A DNA stretch of 64,000 nucleotides from Chitinophaga sp. (GCF_017745275.1 NZ_JAGHZS010000010.1:186001-250000), one strand, 5' to 3'; shown: positions 10,049 through 20,490, numbered from the stretch's first letter. Program-made: numbers and translations. Notes: generated by a model not told the origin, from the letters alone.

Positions 10049-10518
10049 TTATGTCGTTGGGCGCAGTTTTCGCTTGCTCCATAATGCCGTTAATGAAGTG
10101 GGTTGTATGCCAAATTTCTCATAGTTGGCAGGAGTAAATTCACTATCGGCATGGTTTAACACAATCGCTGAAACTGGGTAATGTAATCCAGTGCATGTTT
10201 GCCACTGTTCATTACATCTAACCCGATGACCAGGGTATACGATTTATTAACAGTAAGATTGGTCAATATGGCCCGGTATGGAACAGAATATCCCTCTAGA
10301 AAGTGAGCCTGGTTGCTGTTTAGATTACCATTGACCCAATCAACCGGAGAGGTTGGTGCTGTGGATTTACCATTAGCGCCCTGATCTAAGTTAGCTGATT
10401 GCGCCTTGATGCGAGTATTTATTCCGATTAAAAAAAAGAAGGACAGGAGAAGTGCGAGTGATCTGCAATAGAAGGATCGTGCACGCTGGAACCTTGAGGG
10501 TAAACTTACTGCTTTCAT
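10049..10518 (-). pseudogene. Truncated, frameshifted N-terminus of a large secreted protein
   Basis: Reading leftward from the ATG at 10518, there is a signal peptide (LLLSFFFLIGINTRIKAQ). It is followed by a mature start SANLDQGANG...PVDWVNGN and GKHALDYITQFQRL. I recognise this as the conserved N-terminus of very large secreted repeat proteins of Chitinophaga-like bacteria (memory-based). The frame stops at 10156 after about 120 residues. A plus-one frame then continues with LNHADSEFTPANYEKFGIQP and stops at 10049. The rest of the gene, normally thousands of bases, is missing. It is best read as a decayed remnant. Confidence 0.5.
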
Positions 10519-11124
10519 AAATACAGATTTTGGTATTCGACAAAAGAAGTTGATCGCGTGTAATGACTTACACGTGGTTGACGAGGCGAATGAGTGGCGC
10601 AAATAGCCTTACTGAAGCAGTACGCTAGTACTAAGCACATGTCATCTGCCTAATAAAATAATCAGAGATGGGAATTCAAGAATATAGTTAAAAGAGGAAG
10701 ATCAGGGATATTGTTAAAATATGTCTTGGAGACTTGCTTAAATTCTCAGAACAATACACTACTGATAAGAACTGTTTAGTTGATACAGCTCTTCAGGCTG
10801 GTACAAAGCTCATTATTTTTTTTAAAATAAAAGAAATAAACATGCTCCCTAAATCGATAAAAGTGGGTAGTTACATATCCGCCCTTTTTTCTTCCTCACT
10901 TTTACTTCCACCTTTAGGAAAAGTGGCAGAAGCTTTTTGCTCAATTAAAAAAGAAGGTCCCCGCTACAAAGAAAAGCTATGATGATTTTAGAAAGACGGT
11001 TGAAGTAGAGTAGTATTTGTAACTGGTAAAGCTAGTTCATATAGGTTTTCCCGATTACCCTATTAGCAGTATAACAGTACTACTTCAGTAGAACAGCCGG
11101 CACAAGAATAAATTAAGATATCAA
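10519..11124. other. Intergenic stretch, no recognisable gene
   Basis: About 600 A/T-rich bases between the pseudogene and the terminator of the minus-strand susD-like gene. An open frame on the plus strand (10734-10982, with an inner ATG at 10842) encodes a short peptide containing LLLPPLGKVAEAF. I see no family or ribosome-binding support, so it is not called as a gene. Confidence 0.4.
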
Positions 11125-11163
11125 TAAAAAAGCCGGTCTCCACTAATGAGAAACCGGCTTTCC
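11125..11163 (-). terminator. Intrinsic terminator of the second susC-susD unit
   Basis: On the minus strand AAAGCCGGTTTCTC pairs with GAGACCGGCTTT (two-base bulge) across ATTAGTG. It is followed by TTTTTTATT. It sits 6 bases past the susD-like stop, so it clearly ends that transcript. Confidence 0.85.
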
Positions 11164-11169
11164 ATGTTA

Positions 11170-12774
11170 TTAATGATTCATTGAATTTCCAGTAAGATTT
11201 TTATTATTATCTAATTCGGCCTGTGGAAACGGATAGTACATCGCTTTGGGAGTCCATCCTATCGCCTTCAGTGGTGCCAGCCATTGCGGATCAGCCATGC
11301 CCCAACGGAGTAAGTCGAAATAGCGCTGGTATTCGCCACAGAATTCTACAAATCTTTCGTGCTGGATAATATTTTTAATATTATTAAGCCTGATACCATT
11401 GATGGTAGTATCTTTTGCGAGAAGGCCGTCTACGTCAGGAATGGTACCTGGTGAATGCTGGTACCAGAGTTGTGGTTGTTCAGAGGGCACTACTAAATTA
11501 GCGCGCTGCCTCACCATATTGATGTATTGCTTTGCGCTGGCAGCGTTTCCTGCTTCATTGAGACATTCGGCATATAGTAGCAGTACGTCTGCATATCTTA
11601 ACAGGCGGTCGTTGATGCCATTATCAAAGTCGGCTACCTGTTTATCGGGGCAGTATTTACGTGTACCATATAAGTCTTTGTTTGTTGCCAGGTGTGCCAT
11701 CCAGTAGGCGTAATCTGTTACCTTTCCATCGATCTGGGTGTAATGGGCGCCGTTGTCGCAAAATAGCGTCATATATTTACGCGGATCACCGGGTTCGAAC
11801 TCATTATATGTTTTTTTGTTGGGAGCGAGGTTCCACCATGCGCCGCCGGTACCGTCATAGATACCGATCTCCTGCCATCTCCAGGAGTCGGACATATCAT
11901 CGCCCAGCCATCCTGGCCCGTTGTGCATTTGTACTTCAAAAACGGATTCGGGATTATTTTCAGTTGCTTCCAGGGAGTTATCACGGAAATTATTTACCAG
12001 GCTGTATTCTTTACTATCTATTACAATTTTCAGTTGTTCCTGTGCCTTTGCAAATTCTGCGGGCTTACCAACTTCCAGTATAGGGCGGTACATGTAAGCC
12101 TTTGCCAGGTATGACTGTGCAGCGCCTTTAGTGGCCCTTCCAATGAAGGCGGCGTTGCTGTACAATTCACTTCTGAGTGGAAGAAGGCTTGCCGCCTGTT
12201 GAAAATCACTGGTGATAAGTGCATAGATCTCGCCGGGTTTGGAATTTGTCGGGTAGTAATCCGCACTGCTTTTCACAGGGGTTTTGATAAGGGGAACTGT
12301 TTCACCGAACAGCATTACCAGGTGCATATAAAGTAAGCCGCGGAGAAAATGTGCTTCTCCCAACAATCTTGATTTCTGTTTATCATCTATATGCCCTGTA
12401 AAAGCGTTGATCCTGTCGATGGCCATATTGGCTGCGAAAATACCGTTCCACATATCTTTCCAGCTACCGGAAGCCATACCATCGCTGGAAGGCGTGTTAT
12501 AGGTATCCTGGTACATGGGTTCCCATTTAAAGGTATGGTTGAAGTCATCGCCAGGAGCCAGCAGTTCGTAGTAAAAAGAGCGGGCGTAGCCACCCTGCAC
12601 TTTACCGATGAGCGCCTGGTATGCCGGGATAACGGCTGCTTCCAGCTGGGCAGGTGTTTTATAATAAGTATCTATGGAAAGCTCCTGCGGGTTATTAAGG
12701 TCCATATCAGGTTTGCAGCTGTAGGTCATCATGGCAGCAGCAAGTACGCAGGTATATACATTGAATTTTTTCAT
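11170..12774 (-). CDS. SusD/RagB-family outer-membrane lipoprotein (second pair)
   Basis: Lipoprotein partner of the SusC encoded just upstream on the same strand, 534 aa. It has a lipoprotein signal with lipobox TYSC (acylated Cys20) and the typical SusD start LNNPQELSIDTYYKTPAQLEAAV in two blocks. It also has GEAHFLRGLLYMHLVMLFGE (TPR-like helix) and a C-terminal FVEFCGEYQRYFDLLRWG motif. The gene starts 24 bases after the susC stop and is closed by a terminator. Its regulator is probably the hybrid two-component protein upstream. Substrate unknown, with no degradative enzymes nearby. Confidence 0.95.
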   Translation of the reverse strand: MKKFNVYTCVLAAAMMTYSCKPDMDLNNPQELSIDTYYKTPAQLEAAVIPAYQALIGKVQGGYARSFYYELLAPGDDFNHTFKWEPMYQDTYNTPSSDGMASGSWKDMWNGIFAANMAIDRINAFTGHIDDKQKSRLLGEAHFLRGLLYMHLVMLFGETVPLIKTPVKSSADYYPTNSKPGEIYALITSDFQQAASLLPLRSELYSNAAFIGRATKGAAQSYLAKAYMYRPILEVGKPAEFAKAQEQLKIVIDSKEYSLVNNFRDNSLEATENNPESVFEVQMHNGPGWLGDDMSDSWRWQEIGIYDGTGGAWWNLAPNKKTYNEFEPGDPRKYMTLFCDNGAHYTQIDGKVTDYAYWMAHLATNKDLYGTRKYCPDKQVADFDNGINDRLLRYADVLLLYAECLNEAGNAASAKQYINMVRQRANLVVPSEQPQLWYQHSPGTIPDVDGLLAKDTTINGIRLNNIKNIIQHERFVEFCGEYQRYFDLLRWGMADPQWLAPLKAIGWTPKAMYYPFPQAELDNNKNLTGNSMNH

Positions 12775-12798
12775 CTTAAAGCATTTATTGGTTTACGA

Positions 12799-15700
12799 CT
12801 AAAAGGAGACCTGCATACCGAGGAAAAATTCACGGGTATTGGTAAAGGTCAGTCCCCATGGCATTTGTGCATCTATACCGCGATTCAGGTTATAGCGTCC
12901 ATTGCTTAAGCTGTTGTCGGAGGCCACTTCAGGATCATAGCCTGAGTATTTGGTAAACGTCAGCAGATTTTTGCCACCAACGTAGAAGCGGATGAAATCT
13001 ATTTTATACCTGTTCAGTAAAGATGTGGGGAGCGTATAACCTATGGTAAGAGTTTTCAGCCGGAGGTAGGAACCGTCTTCTATAAACCTGTCGGATACAC
13101 GAAGATTTTTATTAGGATCTCCTAATACCGCACGTGGCATATTGGTAGCTGTATTTTTAGGGTATATGGTTTTAACGCCGGATACAGGGTTGGTAAATAC
13201 CAGGTCTTCGGCGCGGTAGCGGTCGAGCGTAGAGGAGAAGTTGTTATAGTAGTGGTACATACCTTCTCCCCAGTATTTGCTGTTGTTATAGATATCGTTG
13301 CCGTAGGAACCCTGCCATACCATAGAGAGATCGAAGGTACCGGCCTTTGACGCATAGCTGACATCTGTAGTAAATCCGCCGCTGAAGCGTGGGATAGGAT
13401 TCCCGATAAAGGCTTTGTCGGCAGCATTGATTACGCCGTCGTGGTTACGGTCTACGAAGCGAACGTCGCCCAGTGCAGCATTCGGTGCGAAGGCTTTATC
13501 GGCGTCCAGTTGTTCTTTTGTTTTGTATAAACCGTCGGTGACGTATCCCCAGAACTGACCGATGGAGTTGCCGACAGCGGTGCGGGTCACGTTTTCATTG
13601 CCAGGGTTTACGCCCCCGGCGAGGATTTCATTACCATTACCCAGGCCCAACACTTTATTATTTACTGTTGAGAGGTTGGCGCCTATGGCATAGGTAAATT
13701 TCCCTACTGTATTTTTATAGTTGATGAGGAATTCCCATCCTTTGTTACTGATACTACCTGCGTTTAATATCGGGAAATTATCCAGGTATCCTGCGGTGTA
13801 GGAGATAGGAACATTTACCAGCATGTCGGCAGTTTTCTTATTGAAATAGTCTACCGTTACCGATAGTTTATTATGAAACAGGGAGAGGTCGATACCGAAG
13901 TCGGTGGAGTTCTGGCTTTCCCATTTAACATTTGGATTGGCCGGTGTAGCAGGGAGGGCGCCGGTAACCATTACATCATTGAGATAATACCATACATGGT
14001 CGAAGCTGACCGTACTCTGATATTGGTATGGACTGATATCGGAGTTCCCTAATTTTCCGTAGCTGCCCCTGATTTTCAGGTCGGAGATGAAAGGTATAGA
14101 TTTCATGAAGCTTTCCTGGCTTACTCTCCATGCTGCAGAGAAGGAGGGGAAGTTACCGTACCTGTTTGCCTTACCGAAATTTGCGGAAGCGTCGCGGCGG
14201 AAGTTGGCGGTGAGCATGTACTTACTATCGTAGGCATAGTTGATACGGCCTAATACGGAGTACATGGCGGTTCGTCCTACACCTGATCCAACCACACGTG
14301 AAGAGGTCTGCTGAGCGAGGCCCAGGATCAGCAGGTCGGGGCTTGGCAGCGATCTGGCGCCGGCATTTACGGCGCGGTATTCGGAATTTTCGGAGGTGAT
14401 ACCTGCCAGTGCGCTGATGTTATGTTTTTTTATCTGGCGGTCGTATGAAAGGGTATTTTCGTAGAGGTACCTGTTGTTTTGTGCAGAAGAGATGGTCAGT
14501 TCGTCCGGATCGTGGTTCTGGTATTGACCTACGGAGTAGGCGGAGATATAGTTCTGGGTACGGTTCCTATAAAAGTCGATACCCATATTGAATTTATAGC
14601 GGAGGCCCGGAATAAACTCATAAGACACCCATGCATTACCATTGGCGCCTATTGTTTCAGACTCGTTGGAGTTGAGATAGGCATTGGCCAGGGCGCTGGC
14701 CACATCGGTACCGTTACCTGCGCCTGCGAACCCTGTAGTGCTGTTAGGGTCGTAGATCGGCAAAGTAGAAGACCATTTCTGTGCATCAAGAATATTTTTA
14801 TTACTCCAGTTTCTGAGGTTGCGGCTGAGTGAAAAAGTTTCGCCGGCTTTTAACTTACCCTTTGTAAAATCTGAAATGAACTGAAGGCCATAATTCTTAT
14901 AAGCATCTTTTATGATAACAGGTTTATCTGTAGAATAGTTGGTATTGATACGGAAGCGGGCATTTTCATTACCACCGGAGATGGCCAGGTTATGTTTCTG
15001 GTAGCTTCCTGTTCTGAGCAGGGCGTCTACCATGTTATATCCTTTCCCGATTTTGGCAGGATCTGACAGGGCCGGGAGGTAGTCCGTGCGGGAAGGGTTT
15101 TGGTTATACATTTCTTCGTTGATCAGTTCTGCGAGTTGCTGACCATTGAGGAGGCCAACATTATGCGACATCTCCTTGGTACCACCATAGCCATTATAAT
15201 CAATTTTTGTTTTGCCGGCGGCGCCTCGTTTGGTGGTTACCAGCACAACGCCGTTTGCACCCCTGGCTCCATAGATGGCGCAGGAAGCGGCATCTTTCAG
15301 CACCTGGATGCTTTCTATGTTATTTTCGTCCGGCATGGCGCCGCCGATCATGCCGTCTACCACGTAGAGTGGGTCTGTGTTGTTGATAGATCCTACTCCC
15401 CGGATCCTGATCTTATCGCCGGTGATTTGTACGCCTGGCACCTGGCTTTGCATGGCTGCCTGGAAACCGCCGGGAACCTTCAGCAGGTCCTTAGGGTTTA
15501 CTGTTGCAATGGAGGAAGACAGGTCGGCTTTTTTCTGGGTACCGTATCCTATCACTATTACCTCGTTCAGTGCTTTGGTGTTTTCTACCAGTACAACATC
15601 TACTGCCGTACGTCCGTTGAGGGATATCTCCTGTGTTTGATATCCCATGAGGGAAACGATCAGCGTTGCCTGTGTGTTGGGGGCATTCAACGTAAATCTG

Positions 15701-15984
15701 CCTGCATGGTCAGTAATGGCGCCCGTGGAGGTGCCTTTTACCATGACGTTGGCCATTTCAAGCGGGTCTCCTTTTTCATTTTTTACGGAACCGGAAATCC
15801 CAATGAACTTGCTGGTATTTGCAGCAGGTGCCGTGGCATAGGCTGCTTCTGCCCGGAGTGTGTTGCTGGTCAATAGTAAAACGGAGGCAGCAAGCATCAG
15901 GCGGCAGGTAGTGGAAATACCAAACCTCAGTTGGAATTTTGCATGACCTGGGCCTGCCAGGCTGCTGGATAACACTAATTTCAT
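12799..15984 (-). CDS. SusC/RagA-family TonB-dependent outer-membrane receptor (second pair)
   Basis: Outer-membrane importer, 1,061 aa. The N-terminus contains a hydrophobic signal segment at about 28-45. A carboxypeptidase-regulatory-like domain spans about 62-133 (SGSVKNEKGDPLEMANVMVKG). A TonB box EVIVIGYG lies at 141-148, followed by the plug with GVGSINNTDPLYVVDGMI and DAASCAIYGARGANGVV, and a long barrel ending VSF. Unlike the receptor at 1431 it has no STN domain, so it is not a sigma/anti-sigma transducer. This fits control by the hybrid two-component regulator whose gene lies 390 bases upstream. Confidence 0.95.
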   Translation of the reverse strand: MKLVLSSSLAGPGHAKFQLRFGISTTCRLMLAASVLLLTSNTLRAEAAYATAPAANTSKFIGISGSVKNEKGDPLEMANVMVKGTSTGAITDHAGRFTLNAPNTQATLIVSLMGYQTQEISLNGRTAVDVVLVENTKALNEVIVIGYGTQKKADLSSSIATVNPKDLLKVPGGFQAAMQSQVPGVQITGDKIRIRGVGSINNTDPLYVVDGMIGGAMPDENNIESIQVLKDAASCAIYGARGANGVVLVTTKRGAAGKTKIDYNGYGGTKEMSHNVGLLNGQQLAELINEEMYNQNPSRTDYLPALSDPAKIGKGYNMVDALLRTGSYQKHNLAISGGNENARFRINTNYSTDKPVIIKDAYKNYGLQFISDFTKGKLKAGETFSLSRNLRNWSNKNILDAQKWSSTLPIYDPNSTTGFAGAGNGTDVASALANAYLNSNESETIGANGNAWVSYEFIPGLRYKFNMGIDFYRNRTQNYISAYSVGQYQNHDPDELTISSAQNNRYLYENTLSYDRQIKKHNISALAGITSENSEYRAVNAGARSLPSPDLLILGLAQQTSSRVVGSGVGRTAMYSVLGRINYAYDSKYMLTANFRRDASANFGKANRYGNFPSFSAAWRVSQESFMKSIPFISDLKIRGSYGKLGNSDISPYQYQSTVSFDHVWYYLNDVMVTGALPATPANPNVKWESQNSTDFGIDLSLFHNKLSVTVDYFNKKTADMLVNVPISYTAGYLDNFPILNAGSISNKGWEFLINYKNTVGKFTYAIGANLSTVNNKVLGLGNGNEILAGGVNPGNENVTRTAVGNSIGQFWGYVTDGLYKTKEQLDADKAFAPNAALGDVRFVDRNHDGVINAADKAFIGNPIPRFSGGFTTDVSYASKAGTFDLSMVWQGSYGNDIYNNSKYWGEGMYHYYNNFSSTLDRYRAEDLVFTNPVSGVKTIYPKNTATNMPRAVLGDPNKNLRVSDRFIEDGSYLRLKTLTIGYTLPTSLLNRYKIDFIRFYVGGKNLLTFTKYSGYDPEVASDNSLSNGRYNLNRGIDAQMPWGLTFTNTREFFLGMQVSF

Positions 15985-16116
15985 AAAATAAATTGTTGTA
16001 TTTACCCCACTATAGCATGGTCTTTATACATACCTGAGTTGGTACGTACTGGAGAGACGTATAGTTTCATAACGGGACTATTAAATAAAATCAGAAGTAT
16101 TTCATAACGTTTCATT

Positions 16117-16144
16117 CCCTCCGGAGGGTGATAAAACAAATATA
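16117..16144 (-). promoter_or_regulatory. Candidate promoter -7 box and palindrome upstream of the second susC
   Basis: On the minus strand TATATTTG (16137-16144) fits the Bacteroidota -7 consensus TAnnTTTG. Just downstream in the direction of transcription lies a perfect 12-bp palindrome CCCTCCGGAGGG (16117-16128), which would fall at the transcript start or early leader. I found no well-spaced -33 TTTG, so the promoter call is tentative. Confidence 0.35.
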
Positions 16145-16256
16145 CCGTGGATGCTGAACAACAGCATTCAAAAGCAGATATTTCGGTTTAACTTTTAGAT
16201 AATATTGCCGGAATGTAGTGAGTTTTTTGTAGTCGATAAACGATCTATGCAGCCAG

Positions 16257-16279
16257 GGATAAAGAAATGATGCCTGTTA
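16257..16279. repeat. 23-bp element, copy 1 (upstream of second susC)
   Basis: Matches 20491-20513 at 21 of 23 bases: GGATAAAGAAATGA, two variable bases, then CCTGTTA (a shared T/C change lies inside). It starts 273 bases upstream of the susC start. Its partner starts 266 bases upstream of the hybrid-regulator start in the same orientation. It is a candidate site for a shared regulator or a common leader feature. Confidence 0.5.
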
Positions 16280-16373
16280 GTGAATTAATTGTATTTTAGA
16301 CAATTAATAAGCAGCGGCTATATGTTTTATGCCAAATGCAGGCATCTTTTTAAATTAATTGTAAAAATGACAG

Positions 16374-19300
16374 TTATACATCTGCAGGAGATTTTCCATA
16401 GAATTTCTTGAAAGAAGTACTGAAATAGCTGACACTGGAAAAACCGCACAATTCGCTAATGTCCATTACACTATGTTGCCTGGACTGCAGTAACCCGAGT
16501 GCATGGTTAAGCCGGATAGATTTGATGAAATCTACCGGCGACTGTCCGGTCAGGCTTTTCAATTTTTTATAGAGCAGGGAGGAGCTGACGAACATGGCAG
16601 CGGCAAACTCTTCTTTTCCAAACGCTGCGTTGGCGAGGTTATCGCGGACTACCATCACCGCCTGTTTCACGAATTTGTCGTTGTGCTCATTTTGCAGGAT
16701 AGGAATATTATTTTCAGGTTGAATCAGGCGCAGGGCTTTTTCCCTGATGACCGTTCTGTTACGTACGATGGTTTTAATTTTCTGGACCAGCAACGGTATA
16801 TCGAAAGGTTTGGTCAGGTAATCATCAGCACCCAGTCCGAGGCCATAAAGCTGGTCGGTTTGGGAATTGAGTGCCGACAACAAGATCAATGGGATATGTG
16901 AGGTTTCGAAGGTAGCTTTTATGAGCCGGCAGAGTTCATGGCCGTTCATTTCAGGCATTAATATATCTGAAATTACAAGGTCCGGCAGTTCTTTCCGGAT
17001 GAGAGGCCATGCTTCCTGTCCGTTATTTGCAGTGAATACCTGGAATTCTGTTTGCAGGGCAGTGAGGAGAAAGGCCCGTAATTTTTCATTATCCTCTGTG
17101 ATGAATATACGTAGTTTGCTTAAAGGTTCCGGTGCATCCACATCTGAGCATAAAGGGGCAGGGGGGATTTCATGGATTAATTCCTGCCGTGGAGGAGTCA
17201 GATCGGGTGCTGAAGCGATCTCATTATAAGGGATTTCAATTTTGAAAAATGCGCCCGCATTTTCCTGGCTGGCAAAAGAGATCTCTCCCCGATGCAATTT
17301 TACATAACTTTTGGTAAGCAGCAACCCGATACCGGAACCTGTAATCCTGGCGTTTACTGCATTTTCGCTGCGATAGAATTCCCGGAAAATACTACGCTGT
17401 GCTTTTCTGCCAATCCCTATTCCCTTGTTGGTTACTTCCAGTGTCCAGCTTTTGGGGGTACCGGAAAAAACGAGCAGTACAGTACTATTCCTGTACGCAT
17501 ACTTTATCGCATTGGATACCAGGTTATCAATAACTTTTTCTATCATCAGCACATCTACTGCTGATGTATAATCACTGACATCCGTATCAAACCGGATAAC
17601 AATGTCTTCCTGTGCGGCCCAGGCGTCAAACAACGCTTTCCTGGCGGCAATTAGCTGTACAATATCCACCGTGCTGAAATTGACTTTTTCTTTGCCGGCA
17701 TCTACTTTTTGAAAGTCGAGCAAACGTGAAGCGGTCGTTGTCAGTTCTTTTATCTGCTCCGTAGCCAGTTGCAGGTGTTGGTGGCCTTTCTCTGAATAAA
17801 TCTCTTTTTTAAGTTCCTCTATTGGCGCCTTTACCAGTGTGAGCGCATTTCTCATCTCATGTGCCGTGTTGGTAAAAAAGCGGATTTTATCTGCGGTATG
17901 TCTGCGTTGCAGTTTATCAATATATAATCGCAGGGCAAAGTATGTCACCGTAACCAGCAGCAGCAGAACGGCAGAATAAAACCACCAGCGTTTCCAGAAT
18001 GGGGGGATTATCCGGAGGTCTATTATTTTTTCTGCGACAATTACGCCATTGGCCAGGAGATGTATTTTTAATTTATATTCTCCAGGGGCAACATTGCTAT
18101 AATTTATTTTCCTTCCTTCTCCCGGCTTATTCCAGTCTTTATCCCAACCTTCCAGCATCCATTCAATGGCGGAGCGGGATACGCCTTCATCCAATATCAC
18201 CAGTTCAAATGAGAAGTCGTGCTGTAAATAATTAAGTTGTAGCGTGGCTAATGTTGAGAGGTCGATATTCTTTAATGGCGAAAGGCTATCATGTACTGAC
18301 CTGCCGGCGATTGTAAGATCCTGCAGAAATATCCTGCCATTGCTGGCATTGGGTTGTGTTATATCTGGTGGGAACAACACCGCACCGTTATTGGTACCAA
18401 TGAGGATGCGGCCATCTTTCAGAATGGTAGACGCATTCCTGTTGCAGGCCAGTCGGTATAGCGGTGAAATATGCGCAAATGTCTGTACCTGTTGTCGTTG
18501 CAGGTCTAATTTTGCGATGCCTCCTTCTGTACCTGCCCAGATAAACGAATCGGCTACCATGATACTGTTGACATAGTCTGACGGCAATCCATTATTCATG
18601 TTGAAATGCCGCATCGACTTATCGCCCATATCATAGGACAGTACGCCGTTTCCGGCAGTTGCCAGCCATACTTTGTTTTTGTGGTAAACAATATCGCTTA
18701 CCAGGAATCCATCAACAATGATCTGTTTATCACCGTTGTGTTTGTCCATGACCCCCAATCCATAGGTACATCCCATGAGCAGCTGATGATTGCTTAACTC
18801 AGCGAAAGCAGAGACAGGCTGATACTCATATTTTTTAAAACTATTTTCAGCAGTAACATATCTTACAATATTACCCAGGCCACCTCCATACCAAATATCC
18901 TTGTTACTATCTACATAAATATCAAATACATAATTATTAAAAGGCAGGTCACTGCCTTTTTCCTTTGCATAGTGCGCCAGCTCCCTGCCGGTAGCCGGAT
19001 CAAGTACATATACGCCTGCCCCGTATGTGCCGGCCCATATTTTACCCGTACTATCTTCCGCCAGTACCAGGAAAGGGCCGACCGCTTCTTTTTTGTCTGC
19101 GTAAAAGGTCTGCCATTTATCTGTTTTTTCGTTCCACCGGGAAATACCATTATTAGTAGCAAACCAAAGATTACCCAGATGATCCTGTAAAACGCTGTTG
19201 ACATGATTATTTACAAGAGAATTTTTGCTGTTTATCTGATGCACAATATGTACTGCGCCTGGTGGATGCTGTTCGAAGTAAGACAATCCCCCGGTGAGGG

Positions 19301-20225
19301 TACTGATCCAGATCCTGCCGCTATCACAAAAGATATCATAAACCCCATTCCCTTTCAGTGATTCAGGATCATTCATGTCCTCCTTGTAGTGATGCAGTAT
19401 CTTTTCCCCCGACCTCGAAAGCTCCCAGATGCCTTGTCCGTCCATTCCCAGCAGCATTGTAGCGTCTGTGTTAAATGCAATCGCCAGGATCGGCTGCCGG
19501 GGCAGATCTACATTCACCTTTTTAGCGGTACTCTTTACAGAGAAATCGTAATACATCAGTCCATCTGCAAATGTGCCGATCCAAAGCTTGTTGGAAATTT
19601 TATCATACACCAGCGCTGAAGTGTTTTTGGGTATATTACCACAAATGTATTGCTGTTCACAGGTACGCCTGTCTACAGTATATAATGCGTTTCCGCGGAC
19701 TACGGCGAGCAAACCGCTACCAGATATAGCCACCCGCGACATCTCGTCGGCTTCTCTGCCGATTGCCCGGAGCTTACCTTCATAAAACCTGTGTAATCCC
19801 ATGGATGAAGCCACCCAGATAGCCCCACTCTCGTCTATTACCGCATTATTGACGCTGAGGTGCCCGGTTTTCAATGGCCCCCTGAGATCAATCAGCAGCT
19901 CAAATTTGTCCATTCTTTTATTGAACCTGAAAAGTTGACCGTTATTGGAATAGGCTACCAGCATGCCGGCACCATACATTAGTTTCAAAGAAATAACATC
20001 CGCCGAAACATAAGGTAAACGGTAAATCCGGCAGTCTGGTTCTGCCACCCGCAATACCCCCATCCGGGAGGATGCCCAGATGAATCCATCTGCATCCTTG
20101 CATACTGACGCCATTTCCCTGATGGCAAGGGCATAGGTATTATTGAGACTGACAAAATTAACCTGTGAAGCAAAAGTAACCGCTACATAAAGCATTGCTG
20201 CAACAAGCAGACCTCCCCTTTTCAT
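16374..20225 (-). CDS. Hybrid two-component system regulator (periplasmic propeller sensor, kinase, receiver, AraC-type DNA-binding)
   Basis: One-protein signalling system of the Bacteroidota HTCS type, 1,283 aa. It has a signal peptide (about 1-19) and periplasmic two-component-regulator propeller repeats to about residue 620 (motifs such as GNLWFATNNGISRWN and IWAGTEGGIAKL). A Y_Y_Y domain (about 690-755) and a membrane helix at about 748-768 follow. The HisKA domain has the phospho-acceptor His789 in HEMRNALT. The HATPase has the N-box DNLVSNAIKYA and GSGIGLLL. The receiver has Asp1087 in ISDILMPEMNG, and an AraC-type helix-turn-helix ends at VSYFSTSFKKFYGKSPADV. It probably senses a ligand of, and controls, the adjacent SusC/SusD pair downstream. 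The usual Pro after the phospho-His is Ala, a change seen in many such proteins. Confidence 0.95.
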   Translation of the reverse strand: MKRGGLLVAAMLYVAVTFASQVNFVSLNNTYALAIREMASVCKDADGFIWASSRMGVLRVAEPDCRIYRLPYVSADVISLKLMYGAGMLVAYSNNGQLFRFNKRMDKFELLIDLRGPLKTGHLSVNNAVIDESGAIWVASSMGLHRFYEGKLRAIGREADEMSRVAISGSGLLAVVRGNALYTVDRRTCEQQYICGNIPKNTSALVYDKISNKLWIGTFADGLMYYDFSVKSTAKKVNVDLPRQPILAIAFNTDATMLLGMDGQGIWELSRSGEKILHHYKEDMNDPESLKGNGVYDIFCDSGRIWISTLTGGLSYFEQHPPGAVHIVHQINSKNSLVNNHVNSVLQDHLGNLWFATNNGISRWNEKTDKWQTFYADKKEAVGPFLVLAEDSTGKIWAGTYGAGVYVLDPATGRELAHYAKEKGSDLPFNNYVFDIYVDSNKDIWYGGGLGNIVRYVTAENSFKKYEYQPVSAFAELSNHQLLMGCTYGLGVMDKHNGDKQIIVDGFLVSDIVYHKNKVWLATAGNGVLSYDMGDKSMRHFNMNNGLPSDYVNSIMVADSFIWAGTEGGIAKLDLQRQQVQTFAHISPLYRLACNRNASTILKDGRILIGTNNGAVLFPPDITQPNASNGRIFLQDLTIAGRSVHDSLSPLKNIDLSTLATLQLNYLQHDFSFELVILDEGVSRSAIEWMLEGWDKDWNKPGEGRKINYSNVAPGEYKLKIHLLANGVIVAEKIIDLRIIPPFWKRWWFYSAVLLLLVTVTYFALRLYIDKLQRRHTADKIRFFTNTAHEMRNALTLVKAPIEELKKEIYSEKGHQHLQLATEQIKELTTTASRLLDFQKVDAGKEKVNFSTVDIVQLIAARKALFDAWAAQEDIVIRFDTDVSDYTSAVDVLMIEKVIDNLVSNAIKYAYRNSTVLLVFSGTPKSWTLEVTNKGIGIGRKAQRSIFREFYRSENAVNARITGSGIGLLLTKSYVKLHRGEISFASQENAGAFFKIEIPYNEIASAPDLTPPRQELIHEIPPAPLCSDVDAPEPLSKLRIFITEDNEKLRAFLLTALQTEFQVFTANNGQEAWPLIRKELPDLVISDILMPEMNGHELCRLIKATFETSHIPLILLSALNSQTDQLYGLGLGADDYLTKPFDIPLLVQKIKTIVRNRTVIREKALRLIQPENNIPILQNEHNDKFVKQAVMVVRDNLANAAFGKEEFAAAMFVSSSLLYKKLKSLTGQSPVDFIKSIRLNHALGLLQSRQHSVMDISELCGFSSVSYFSTSFKKFYGKSPADV

Positions 20226-20490
20226 TTAATAAATTTTAAAAACGTGGACTTTTCATATGGAATACTATTAATTATAGCCGCGATTAACAACGTAGCGGGT
20301 TATAAATTAAATGAACTTCTTCCCAAAAAACAAATATTAAATGTTTATATGACAATTAATGGAAGTAGCCAAACGGAAGATCTGCTTATTCCGCTCACCG
20401 GAATATTCATGATGTTTATTTATAATATTGAATCTGAGGTACTTACACTTTGTGTGAACGGCAATCGAAAACGAACCGGCATTCAATCCT

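Noticed and set aside
10734..10982. 82-codon plus-strand frame with an inner ATG at 10842
   Set aside because: No family resemblance, no ribosome-binding signal, and A/T-rich random-looking content.
15100..15876. 258-codon plus-strand frame opposite the second susC
   Set aside because: Shadow of the SusC N-terminal and plug coding sequence; Cys/Gly-rich and without motifs.
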